Shown here piece after piece: positions 1 to 13,839 of a DNA stretch of 64,000 bases. Positions within the stretch are counted from its first letter, which is position 1. Each line of letters starts with the position of its first letter. The position numbers were made by a program, and so were the translations under genes. Origin of the DNA: Sipunculus nudus (lineage: Eukaryota > Annelida > Sipuncula > Golfingiida > Sipunculidae); contig CM049316.1 in the NCBI GenBank assembly GCA_026874595.1, forward strand, positions 54,011,676-54,075,675. The letters are read 5' to 3'. The notes beneath the pieces were generated by a model. That model worked only from the letters and a program-made list of their open reading frames with translations, was not told the DNA's origin and searched no databases.

Positions 1-666
1 AATATGAACATTATAGTTCACAGGCCTAAAGCCTTATACAGGACTGCCACCAAATGCAAGATATCTACCGGCATACCTCCGCTGTTAATGCGTCAATTCT
101 CTCTGGACAAATAATATCAGTTGTTGATGTTACAGGTGCTTCATGCTTTCCAGAATGGTTATTTTTTTAGTACAGTCCTTTCGACATACAACATTATGTG
201 AACTTTGGTTTGTTAAAACCATAGGAAATATTTTTAATCGATTTCCTTTCTAAGAGTAACAGATCGTATCGTGCTATAACCCCAGTTAGCCCTTTGGTGG
301 GCCGGCGACGCAACAAAAACCTGAAACCTGTTGCGTCGCCGTCGGCGGCTAGTCATCTGCCAGTGAAACCGTATAGTTTTGATCACCTGGTCGAGGTGTA
401 AATACATACACAATTGTTTATTTGGACATTTTTGGTTATCTTTAGAAAAATAACGAAAGAATTAATGAATGTCGCAAAAGGAATGACATACGAACGTTTA
501 AAAAGCCTCAGCCCTTTTTTCCAGTTCAGACACAAACGACAGACTCCCGGATATTTTATCTAACATGTTCTTCATATTGTTCTTATATTTTCTTAAGGCA
601 TTAAAAAATATAAAAAAGATGATATATATATTATAAAAAAAGCATATGTAATTTTTTTTGTTACAG
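1..666. other. Intron upstream of the CNGB S1 exon (partial)
   Basis: No coding exon is seen. It holds a strong hairpin at 303-341 and, before the acceptor at 666, an A/T-rich stretch with a weak polypyrimidine run. Its 5' end is outside the window. Confidence 0.6.
303..341. other. 13-bp perfect hairpin, GC-rich stem
   Basis: CGGCGACGCAACA at 303-315 is exactly the reverse complement of TGTTGCGTCGCCG at 329-341, with a 13-nt loop. It is markedly GC-rich against its surroundings and lies about 325 bases before the S1 exon. It may be the core of a small transposon or an RNA structural element. Confidence 0.75.
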
Positions 667-1154
667 GCCGCCTGTATCAGTTCTGGTTGTTCCTCGTTAC
701 CATGGCGTTTATGTATAACGCGGCAGCCATCCCACTCCGCGCTGCTTTCACTAAAGCTCCTTACTATCAACACCCTGAATACGCCTATAATGTCTGCACT
801 ATAGTGACTACCACAGCTCAATCTACTATTGTGAATAATTTAACTACTACTTTAAACCAAGGAACGACGTCACCAATGACCACAACAACGACGTCATCGT
901 TAAATCAGACGAACATTACGACATCCACTGTTGCCCCCACGACAACCGAGCCGGTTACCACCCAAGCCCTTGGCAACATAACACCAGAAGTGGTTTGTCA
1001 GGAAGTTAACCCCGTCAGATATAAAGAAGGAGTTGAAAATGATAACAACCGCTATTATTGGTGGATATTTGATTATTTCTCTGATCTACTGTATCTTCTT
1101 GACATAGTTTTGATAAAAACAAGAGTGAAGTTTGTGCGCAATGGATTATGGGAG
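667..1154 (+). CDS. CNGB: CNGB exon: S1, mucin-like S1-S2 loop, S2
   Basis: Acceptor TTACAG ends at 666 and donor GTAAGA begins at 1155. The exon opens [14 protein letters not shown] (S1) and ends in S2 ([16 protein letters not shown]) with KFVRNGLWE, the standard CNG S2-S3 region. Between them is a loop of about 100 residues. Its core lies between two cysteines (residues 43 and 110; bases 795-797 and 996-998). Of those 66 residues 30 are Thr or Ser, and there are four N-glycosylation sequons (N57, N79, N82, N103). Vertebrate CNG S1-S2 loops are much shorter. The exon starts with two bases completing a codon from an upstream exon outside the window. Confidence 0.93.
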
Positions 1155-3231
1155 GTAAGAATGTTGCTCTTAATTTGAATTTTTTTTACTTAATGGAACA
1201 AGCTTAGTCTGAATTTGGCGTGAGAAATTTAGGTCTATTTATGTGAATTTATGATACATTGGTGCTTTAAAGTTTTGCTCTTTCAATTGTGTTGCGATTC
1301 TAATGTTGATGCATGATAAATCATGATGTGACATTTATACCAGTACAGCGTCATTAACCTATAGTATATGATAATATATACATTAAATATTCTGTTCCCA
1401 GGAAGACCCAAGGGAGACAAAAAAACATTATATGCAGAAGGTAAACTTCAAGGTAAATTTATTTTTGTATTTTCTTTGGCAATTGGCTTCGCATAGTATT
1501 ATATTTATCTTAATTTTCAAACATTATAAATACGCTATGTTAAGATTTAGAAATAATATTTCATTCAATTCTATAATATCATGTTAAAAATTCCAGATAT
1601 GCTGGCAGGATTACGAAATAAACATAAAATTATTGCAACCTATCATATTCGTTGGAAGAAACTGTAATTTTGTAAGACTTGTTGCCCATTCATGTAGAGA
1701 ACACATTTTTATGAAAGTTTATCATTGTACAGTTAAAAGAGTGAAATATAAAAAATTCAGCATGTATAATAATAATGAAAGGTGTAAAAAAGCAACATTC
1801 CATTGCACTTTACATTCCAGCGCTGTTGCAAAGAAAAACCCTTTCATATGCCTTTGATGACCCTTGCATATAGTAAACTGCATTTTTCTTTTCCGTTAAG
1901 TATGTCGTTCTAGGCAAATATGTTTAGGTATACCCTTATGTGGTAATATGTTTAGGTATACCCTATGTGGTAATATGGCTTGGTATACCCTTATGTGGTA
2001 ATATGTTTAGGTACACCCTTATGTGGTATTATATTTAGGTATACCCTTACGTGGTAATTTGTTTAGGTATACCCTTATGTGGTAATATGTTTAGGTGTAC
2101 CCTTATGTGGTAATATGTTTAGGTGTACCCTTATGTGGTAATATGTTTAGGTATACGCTTATGTGGTTATATATGTTTAGGTATACGCTTATGTGGTAAT
2201 ATGTTTAGGTGTAGGCCTACCCTTATGTGGTAATATGTTTAGGTGTACCCTTATGTGGTAATATGTTTAGGTGTACCCTTATGTGGTAATATGTTTAGGT
2301 ATACGCTTATGTGGAAATATGTATAGGTATACTCTTATGTGGTAATATGTTTAGGTATACCCTTATGCTAAAACAGGTTTTTTTAAGCACCGAAAGTGAG
2401 ACCAGCTTACAAATTATGACTCAGAAGTAACTTGTTGACGATTACACTGAAATGATTTAGCTGGAGAGCTTAACAAACAGAAGAAATGAAGCTTATTATT
2501 CCCTTTTTTTTTGCCGGAAGAGATGAACGAAGAAAATTCTACCAAGTGGACAGTAAACAAACGGCTAAGATTAAAGTGGTGGTTTCCAGATTAAAGACGA
2601 AAGAGATAATTTCTTATGGGATATCATAAAATGTAGAGTAGCTATGGTTCAACTTAAACACAGGTTTAATTAGAACAGTTCTTATCATATGTTTATTTCC
2701 CTCTCACACACCGATTGTTCAGTATTTTCTGTTACCCATAGATACAGAAAACGATTATCCCCTGCTTCAATGCACTCTTCAGAATTTATCTTTGTTGTGA
2801 AGATTTAGCTTCAACACAAGAGCCCACTTTCTGCGCCGCGACCCAAAATGGGCTTAACGAGAAGACATGTACAGAGTACCAGACCTCTCAAAGCCGTTTA
2901 GCCCACCCAAGGGACCGACATTTGTTAAATTAATCCATTGATATTGATATATTAAAGGAAGACATCACGGATGCAGATAAGGTAACTAAAGACTAAATGC
3001 AGCACATTAAGTTGGCAAGTGTTGCTGGTTATTGTGATTGCAAGGATCTATTTCCGACTGTATAACGATTAGAAGTTAGTGATTAGTCGGGTGTTTTCTC
3101 AAATTCTGTTGATGTCCCGCGTCTGAATTGTGTACCCCCTACTGACATCTGTCGGGGATCTCTAGTATATACTTCAATTCATTGCCTCAGTGCTGATTGG
3201 ACTTCTCTCTTTCTCTAAAATAATGTATATC

Positions 3232-3283
<52 letters not shown>

Positions 3284-6200
3284 CATTAGCACTATAGGGA
3301 AGTTTGAATGACAGACATGAAAGGTATTAAATTCGCTTATTCAACCTTCTCGTTACAACCAAGTTGCGACCGGAAGCGACCGCTTTAGCTGAAAGCGTAT
3401 CTTTGTAGTATTATGAAATGGGATACTACTAAACCTGTATTCTGGCCGAAAGTGTATTTTCGGAGCCAGTTTCCATGGTCACTAATGTATATTTAGAGGC
3501 CAAGCAGAATTAAATATAAACGGCTTTTTAAACGGCTATAACATTAAACCTAAAAGGATAGAGAATGGTTTAGTATGTCAATTTGTAGGAACTTAAAACG
3601 CCGTTTCTGGCAAGTGATGACGTCAACATAAGTTGATTGCCGAAAATCTCCTCTACCATATTGTGATAACATAAATCATACTTGTACTTATTTTATTTTG
3701 TAGCTGGACATGGCCGCTCTCATCCCGTTTGATCTGCTGTATTTTATTCCTGCCGTTAAATTTAATACCCTTGTGAGGCTGCCTCGACTTCTAAAAGTAA
3801 GAACTCTTAACACACACAGGCGCACACACACTATGAGGTTATAGTCTGTTCTACAAGTGGGGGCTATTGGATTTTGCCGATTATTCCCTTAAATTTAAAT
3901 ATTATCATACAATTTTACACAGAAGCTTATAAAAGGAGCAAAGGTCTAACATGAGGTGTTAAACTACAAAACAAAACCAAACATTTATATTTTGCAACTT
4001 CTGATTTTTCTCTGCATTTTTTCTTCGAGTTAAATGGCCTCTGTCATAGGTTAGCAGCCTCACTTGACAGTTACATTTTTTAGAATATTTATGACACTCA
4101 ACAACAGTTCAGCAGCTTTTAAATGCAATTGTTTGGTCCTTATCAGTTTGGTTGAGAAAAATTTATATTTCTCATATATTGATAATATTTTAATGAATTA
4201 CTTAAATATTTTACAAGGTATGGTTTTTGGATTATTCTAGTTAATTAGGCTTATGCCTCATTCCTCCACTGCGACTTTCTTTCTGGATCTGATCTGTAAG
4301 TTTAAGAAAAGATAATAGATTTCATTAGGCACCCCACTGTTGAACACACTATAATAAGATAATTATGAAGTTTTTGAAGGACAAAAAAAATTACGTAACC
4401 TTTCCACAATAAACTGGGTTGAATCACGACTCTTGATGTTTCTTACAAAATCGTCTGTTCAGCTAAAATGCAACTGGAGATACGTTTTCCTCCCCCAAAA
4501 ATAAGAGAATTACAATAATAATATAAATATCAATCAGAAATCCGATCTTAAATTGTTAAAGCAGTATCCAAAAAACTCTTGCATCGACTCGAGCTGGCAG
4601 AAAAAAATATAGAAGTAACAAGTGAGAAAATAAAGGCATTTTGACTTGTAAATAGCACTTATCTCAAATATGTGATATTTATTTTTTAAATATGTGATTA
4701 GAGTATGTAATTAAATAAAATGAACAAGCCAGTAAATAATATAAATAATAACTGAAACTGTTACACTGCTCTCATATTATACAACATGTCATTATTCTCT
4801 ACATATTTAGTCTTGAACATCACTGTTCTTTACTGATCTTTCAGTTGTTCACATAATGTTTAATATGTATTAAATGTGTGAAATAACAGTTGAGCCTCCA
4901 TTAGAAAAAAAACCCTATATTATCCATCCAAACCTGTGTCAATATACAGATGAAGATTATAAGCTTTATAGCAACTAGATCACTAAGGAGGCAATCGAAA
5001 TTCTGCATAACACTCATTAATAGTAGTAAAAATAGTTCAAGCCCTTTAATATATTCACGCTGGAATAAAGAGCAGCAAAGAGTGAAGCGTCTATCAGTAG
5101 ATGTTAGTTTTTTTTATGTCGGTTGTTAGCTCAGCTGACCATAGGTCATCTGAGCTATAGTGATCACCCTTTGCCCGTCGTCAATCCATTCACAAGGCAC
5201 AAATCGTAACCGTTTGATGTAGAAAATTTTTACTTAAAATCCGAGTAGGTTCTTTGTCAATCTCCTCCATTACAAAACAACTAGGTCAATGTGAATTATA
5301 TTTTGAAAGTTACGCAGGTTTTTGTGAGTTTTCAGCACTTAGAAATCAGACTTGTGTTAGTGTTCTGCGTTTGAAAAAAAATTTTCACCCCAAAAAATAA
5401 ACATTGGGTGTATCAACTGCACATATAACATTGTTACCAAGCAAAAAATAAGGAAAATCGGCCCAGCCAGTTCTTCAGAGCTGTTGCAGACAAAATTGCA
5501 AAATGTTAACATTTCCAGCTGTTGATGTATTAAATTCATACTTTACATAAAATACCGTATTGTAATGATTGTATAGATCTTTCTGAAATTTTCACCCCAA
5601 AAAAATAAACATTGGGTTATCAACTGCACATATAGCATTGATACCAAGCAAAAAATAAGGAAAATCGGCCCAGCCAGTTCTTCAGAGCTGTTGCAGACAC
5701 AATTGCAAAATGTTAACATTTCCAGCTGTTTCCAGCTGGTGGTGCCATCTACATTTTCTTTGTGTTTGCGCATTTTAATATAATTTTTCAAACTTAGAAA
5801 TATGGATTGAGATGTCACAATTGTAGCCCGGCAAATAAATTCTTTACATTTAATGCACAATTTTACGAATGTGCATCATTTACACATGTCTGTATCACCA
5901 TGGAAATTTGAAGAAAATCTGGTGATCATTTTCCTTTCAGCTGCTGTGGACACTTTGCAAAATGCATACTTTAAATGAGATATCTCAGTAATGGTTACCT
6001 TGTACGTTTTGAAATTTGATAAGCTTGGCGATCATAGATAGCTCTTTCACCTGTGCATAACTGGTGGTGAAATCTACATTTTCCATGCATTTTTTTTTTA
6101 ATAATGCGCATTTTTGTGTGTTTTAGCTCATAGAAAATCAGACTTATATTAGCGTTCTTGGTTGGAAAAGAAGGCTTTTGCTCTCAAAATGGAAAATTTG

Positions 6201-8386
6201 AAGGATGTCCATTCATAGATTTTTCACAAGTATCACATTCATTGCATCAATACTAAAATGACAGCAGTCTAAGTTGATAGAACTTCTCAGTGTCAGAAAT
6301 CAGCTGAGCGTCATGACCCCTGGGTCACTTATGTAATTGGCAAAAACTAAAAATGATTACTTACTGAAGTTATCTTTGTACAGATCCAGACGTTCTGGGA
6401 GTTTTATGACCGGATCGACCAGGCATCAAGCTCTGCTCACATTGTAAGGTAATAAATCCTCTTTAAAGTCTGCAACAGTGCATGATTATTCTTCTATAGG
6501 CACCAGCACATTGTAAATAATTACCGTAGGCGAGCGTGTTATCGAGGCTATTTGTCCTATAAAGTTAATGAAAAACAACAATTCCTGCAATGATTCCATT
6601 TCATGTACTGTTGAACATATGATGACAAAGTATATTTTAATACGGGAAAAGATGAAATCCTGCTGCAGAACCTGGTTCTGAAATTGATTGTACAGAAAAG
6701 AAGTGGATAAAAACACTGGGGTTTATTATTACACTATTTCATTCAATTCTGCATGAAGCCTGTCACTTTCATTATTAAGTTCTACATCACCAATCATGAT
6801 GGCTTGTTTCATTGAGAGCTTTTTGTAAAATTGCAGTAAATTACGGAGATTCAGTCCATTAAAAAGTTTCACCTGTTCATATTTTGCGATTATCTTGTCA
6901 AACTTGGTGGAAATAAATCCCTACGAATTACAATATATTTGAATTACTGAAGTCATAATAGGCCATTGGCTACCAGGGACCGGTCCACCGTGCACCCAGA
7001 CCAAAACTCAACAAAATTGGTATTTTTAGTGAACTTAGGAAGCCAACATAAAGAATTCGAATGGTAACAATGAAAATATTGGGACTCAATAGAAATTACC
7101 AGCATGTTTATTGCGTACCGTATAAAATCATTTTTTCTCGGCTCGTAAAATCACATGAAGCACAGTGGCATTTATCATTCAGTAAATCATATAGTTTTCG
7201 GAGGATTTGTACTTATTATATACAAAATGAAAGCTTATAAATCAGAAATTATTGTAAGTTCATTTTAAACATGTACGTGTGATATATGTAGTGTTGTTTT
7301 CACATAACTCATATATATCCCTTGAGGAAGAAAATGTTAATGATATGTAATATTTGGTTTTCTGCTTTCTATTTTGTTACAGTTAAAGAACCCAACATAT
7401 AAGATACATACCAACAAAAAGATCTGATATCAGCTGATATCAGTATTGTCTCTATATATCCAATATTTCTAAAAATATTAAAGTTTGAAGAATACATACC
7501 ATTGACCAATATTAGTGGGCTAGCCAAAGTTGATTCTGTCACTTTTAACGGCATAGCTTGTTAATAGCAGGCATCCATGCTAGATCAATCAGCCATGAAG
7601 TGAAAAAAAACGTGTGTGTGGATGCCAACTAAAATTTTGAATTTCAAGGTCATTTTCAAGGTCAAACTGAAATATGGGCCTGTCAAGGTTGTTCTTTCAC
7701 TTTTGGAGTCATTGCTTGTTAATTATCAGGCATCAATGCCAGTCAACCAACAGTGATGGCAAAATTGTAGGTCTGTTTTTTGGGTTTTTGTGTTGTGTTG
7801 GTTTTGTGTTTATTTGAGTTAGATAATCCTCACATATGCTGTTAAAATCCTGAGATACAAACCTTGGTGCTCTTATTTATAGCTTTCATGACAGATCTAG
7901 AGGTGCTGTACAGATTCTTAACTCGGACATAAATGTTTTTAAAAGTCTATTATTTTATGTCATTTTAATTCTTTAATTCTTCTCTTTAGCTGTTCAAATA
8001 CCTGTTGAATAAGTTTTTGGCTAGGGCAAAAGGCCCTGTCAGATGAAAGTTTTTTTTCGATAATTGTATCCCCCAAAACAGAGTTTTGCGGATACTATGT
8101 TTACAGCCCACCGCCTCCGCCGCCGCGTAGGTGTCCGGAGAACTTCTCTGAAACCGCTTGGCGGAATTTTACGAAACCCGGGATTATTTTTGGGTCTGCT
8201 GCGCCCCGATTTTGTTTTGACCTCTGACCTCTCTTCTGCGCTCTGCGTCCATCTGTGTGTCTGTTTTGACACATTAACCAGTGGCGTATCCAGGATTTGA
8301 AAATAAAGTGCATAATTATTATGATTATTATATGTAATTTCTTAAGGTATCTAGTTCAAGTTGTTTATTATGTAAACCGTAGGACA

Positions 8387-8444
<58 letters not shown>

Positions 8445-11418
8445 GCATTATTTGAACAACCGAAAAATAGATGCATCAATAAGTGTAGTGGTGTAACTTA
8501 TTTGTAACTTTTAAGTAGAAGATGATGTGAAAAACTGAAATGGATTAACTATTATATGCCACTGCATCTGTCAAAGAATACTACATCTATTTTTCATGTA
8601 GAGCTTCTGATAATGAATTCCATAATATAGGTTTTCGTAGATAAATTATTTTTGCAGAAATTAAGTTCGAACTATATAGCCAGTTGGAGTTAAAAAGAAA
8701 TAAAGATAGTCTGACCTGAGGTAATTAAAGTACATAAACAAAAGAAATATTAGAAGTGAAAAAATACTCATTGACTGTTATTTGCATACCATTTTCAGGT
8801 TTATATTATTTTTCAAAATGCAGCTTTCTGACATAAATCCTGGCCATCTAGCTCCAGAGACAGTAGCTGGGCATTTAGAGGTGATTTTAATTACCCCAGA
8901 ATCAAGAAACCGGAAGCTTTCATATAGTCTTTTGGTGTATTCCAGGGTAAATTTAAAAAATGAGGCATAGCAAGCGTCTAGTGAAAGTACAAATAGCTTG
9001 CATGGATTGTTTAACATTTTTTGGTCATCCGCGATCATGTAACAGAACAATCAAATGGGGGTTGGGAGACTTCACTTCTGCACACAAACAAAATAGAAAA
9101 GAGAGATGGTAAAAAAATGAGAGAAATGTGTAAGTATATAATCCCTCTACTGTTTAGATTTATTTTAGAAATTTTTAAAGTCTGAAACTCTTTACATTTA
9201 CATTACGAACAATATCTTGCTAAGCTTTTATTCTTTCTTCACAAAATTTCAACAAATACAACAAAACTAAACTAGTTTCTCTTTAGGTCAATAGGAACCT
9301 TAAGAACTGATAAAAAATATAAATTATTATATAAGATATATATATATATATATTGTCGACTACCCGTATTCTAGTTTATATGTTGAAATATAATGACACA
9401 TAGGCCAGGTAAAGTACATTATAATCAGTTACATGAAAAGCTAAGACCTATCAGTTGCTTTAAACAATAAAATCCATTTGAAAGCAATATTGATGTTTTA
9501 ATTAGTTACAAACAGAGGTTGTTTATAGTCATATACGGTATATACATTCTGCCTCCTACATTATGTTTAAGTATTTTTTTCTGCAACCAAGAAATGTAAC
9601 TTTTTTTCAGCTAAATGTGTGACCTTTTGTACACAGTATTGTGTAGCTTTCATCTGGGATGTGTAACTTTGATGTACACCGTAATGAATTCTGTGAGGTT
9701 TTAAAGGACAATTTTATATGTGGTTTTCTACTTTGAAGTTCAACAAAATAAATGTTTTGTTACCATTCCTATTTTTTTTCGTTTGACCTTGAAAATTGCA
9801 TTGAGAAAGCTACTTGGACTCATCTCTAAGTTTTCAATGCCACAAAAGTGCTATATAAAATAAAGGGCACTCGTAAAAGCGTAATACAGGAGATAAAGGC
9901 TCTGTAGATACGATCACGAATATCCTGGTCCAACGGATTAAATACTAATAAGCTGAAGCGCATTCAACTGTGTACTTGCTTTGGACACATTTGCGCTGTG
10001 TGTATCTCAATTGAAGTCATTATCGAAAGATACCCCAAGTAATTTTACACATTGACCAAAACTTTGATTGCAATGTGTTGGTTGTCGAAATGCTTAATTA
10101 CATTAAAGCTATCCATTAGAAATTTCGGAAATTATTATGGATCAGCTTATCAATTCTACAAGTACAGCTCATTTAACAGTAGTAGATGATTCTGACAGAG
10201 TATGTAATTTTTAATACATACAGTTTCATAAGAATGATTATAAAGGCCAACACACACTGACATCAAGCGTCAAATCTGGTAAAAATCACTTCACTTTATT
10301 TAACAATACATCTTGAGCAAACCTAGCGACAGCTTGTCACCCCAAACGTCGATTTTAGATGAACTGGAGACGATGGGGTGACAGTACAAGCTATTGGGTT
10401 CGCATCAATTCTAGTATGTGCAGATGTGCACGCCATTTCTGACACTACTTTTTCATTTTCATCTACTTCTCGAACTGCCATTTTCCTGAGTTAAGACAAA
10501 AAGTAACGTTATTATGTTGGGGAAAATAATAATTATTACATCCACGGTTTACTTACGTGTATTCGTGCAGCAGTTTTTAATACCGAGGCTGGTTTTACTC
10601 GAAAAACTCGTCTCCACGTCTGTCAGCGGGAGAATCATAACTTCCGGTAGGGGATTTCCAAACGGCTGTGTGTAAAACTCGGAAGTCCGAAGTCGGAAGC
10701 AAGGATTTTTTTAATTAAAGCAATGTTCGAAGCATAATTAAAATGATACTACATCAATAGAAAGTACCATTTTATTTTTATTGATAGAATAAGGTATTTT
10801 CTATCATTATGTAAAAAATCAAAGTTATCCATCTGAAGTTATAGACTATTTCTTGCTCGGTAATGCCCGGTTATGGTCCAAATAACATGTGTAAAACTAG
10901 CCAGTAATAGCTAATGCACTGGTCATCATGTCGTCAGCAAACGTGTCAAGCATTTTCAGTTTCTTAAATAACACATATTTATCATAAACTCTGTTTTGTA
11001 ACATTAATTATGCTGTTTTTATAATATATTATATTGATATTTTATTTCATTTTGTAAAACAAGATTATATAATTACTCATCAATATTTTCGCTATTACCA
11101 TATTTTTTGTTTGTGGAAACATGAAAAAAAAATAAAAATTTGATAATATTTTAAAAATTACCCTGATAATATCATAGAGACTTAAACAGATAATTTGACA
11201 GAACCACAAAACGTCCAGTAAATGTTTTAACAAGGGTGTTTCGAACAAAATATTTTATTTATCATGTATCAATTGAAAAACCTTTTCCTCTTCCATTGAC
11301 CAAACAATTTAATCATGATTATGAATCTCTTAAACTCTTATCTATTATGTAATACTTTTTATGCCAAATTATATTTTACATTTCATGGTCAGGTTGCACA
11401 CATTTATATATATATATT

Positions 11419-11471
<53 letters not shown>

Positions 11472-13786
11472 TAATCACATTGCAATGTGATATTTTCCCC
11501 TATATATGTACCTGCTGTAAATGGAACCTGTTTCAATTCATGTTTTGAAATTTTGCCAAAATAGCATAATATACATGATGCTTTACAAAAATTTGTTTGC
11601 TACTGATTTCATCAGACGTATCCTGCAAAATTAAAAATAACCACAAACATTAACAAAACCTTGACAGAAAAAAATACACAATGCATGTGTAAATAGATAT
11701 GATCCCGATTGTAACATTTTACAATCATATAAAAAACAATAGTTTCTGTTTTTGCAGAACGATTCAATATATAATCGATATTTTTTATGCAGTTAGGCAC
11801 AATATTCATCAAATTAATGTTCTGAAAATTTGCAAAACCACAGGACACAAACATTTATATACTTTATATATATATATATTTGTAAAATACGTCAACTAAA
11901 AAATCAATAAAACATCAAACAAAACATTTTGCATAGCCAAAAAAAGTTCATTAAATGTTTAAAAATAAATTGTTACAGAGCAAATGTTATAGATATAAAA
12001 AATTATGTTTATTTATAGAACCTGATACCAGCAACTATTAAGTCCGGAGAGAAGGGGGTCCGAAAGCGCACGGTACTTCTGTATCGAGAATTCCGATTAT
12101 AGTCCGGTTAATTTTGTTTCTGAGCATAAAAATATAAGAATCAAATAAAAATAGTGAGTATACACCGAATATTCAGATGCATATATTTTTATATAAAGAT
12201 AAAAAATTACTATACAGCAAAAGTAGAATGGGAATAATTAATATTTGTAATTGAAATATTTATCTTAGCGGTAAATATCTAACTTGATTCATCAATCCGG
12301 TTTGGTTCCATTATTGCATGGTGTCATCATTTTTATGTGGAATTTAAAGGAATGAATCATAAAGATGAGCAACAGGTTCAGTAAAAATGCCTATATCCCG
12401 TAGCATCTTTAAGACACCAGGTCACCTCTAGACAGACTTTTACTTGAAGCCCCAGATGTCTTACGTGTCGATAAAGATTCTATATGGTTATTTATTAAAG
12501 ATTTTACATTCAAAATTGTAATTTCTTATCGAGATCCTTGTAATCGTATACAGTAATCCGAAGTTGAAGGGAGCACATTCTGTTTACATGCCCTTATCAT
12601 GCACATATTATAACGTATGAGAGTGAAATCAGTTGCAAATATACTTTAAAATATTATTAAATATCCATTTATTTGAAGTTGAAATGTGATGTTGAAACAT
12701 CAGGAGTGAATTTTAATATATAAATATCAAGATTGAAAAAGTTTGAAAGAAAGAGTTAAAACTTGAAAAAGAATTGATTTTAGTTTAAAAAAAAATGATT
12801 TGCTTAAATATACAAATCGATAAGATTTTATAATCACACATGTATTAGTATGTTATATATTACCTGGACTGTTGTATCCCTTTTCTAAGATATATTTTAC
12901 CTTTTTTTTAAATATCGTAGAACTCTAACATATTGAAGGACATTTCGTTTTGTATTTGATACATGTATGTTTTTTCCAGCGATGACCTACTGGGATATAT
13001 TGAATTTTCATATTTGTTCAACGTATGGAAAATATATTACTGTTTTTATTGAATGACATGGTAATTTATAACTATATTTTTAATGCCGTATTAGGGTTTA
13101 TTATACCATATTTATTATTCAGTGGTGCATCCATAGAGGGCGCAAGCATAACACCGAGGAATCCCCATCCCCCCCCCCCCCCCATCGCAGTACCGTGTGA
13201 GTCATACACGGTCTCCCCACAGAGCTCAGCTCGGGGTGGGATCGACCGTGAAAAATCTCACGGCTCCTCGGCTGATACTCAGACTCGCGCACTGTGCTGT
13301 CCGAGTCTGCATGTGCGCTCTCAGATCACAAAATTCGGTGAAATGCAAAGATTGTCATAAGACTTTAACATATCAATTATTTTACAACGATTACTACATT
13401 TAAATACTAGTAGTGACATTTTGCAAGTTATAAATGTATAGACGCGCATTTCATCATTGACATTAACATGTTACGAACTTTTGAATATTTGGACTTTCCA
13501 ATTTATACCGTTATGTTATAGAAATATAAATATTAAAGCCCAACAACCTGAAGTTTGAATACATTGTTCCAATACATGTAGGAGTATAGTTGTGGAACAG
13601 AAAATCTTCATAATCTTTCGTTTAAGGTGCCTCAATATATCCTCTTTACATTGCATATTTTAAAAATTTACCCCTTCCCATACCATCCCCATGTTAATAT
13701 AAATAATTTTCACAAAACATAGCTCTAGATAGGGTGAAATATATTACGTGAAAATACCATCACATATATGTTTATATATATATATA

Positions 13787-13839
<53 letters not shown>

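Noticed and set aside
498-821. Minus-strand open frame overlapping the S1 exon
   Set aside because: Shadow of the real exon on the + strand.
8039-8313. Overlapping open frames with Arg-rich peptides
   Set aside because: They lie in a GC-rich dispersed repeat fragment, on both strands, without homology.
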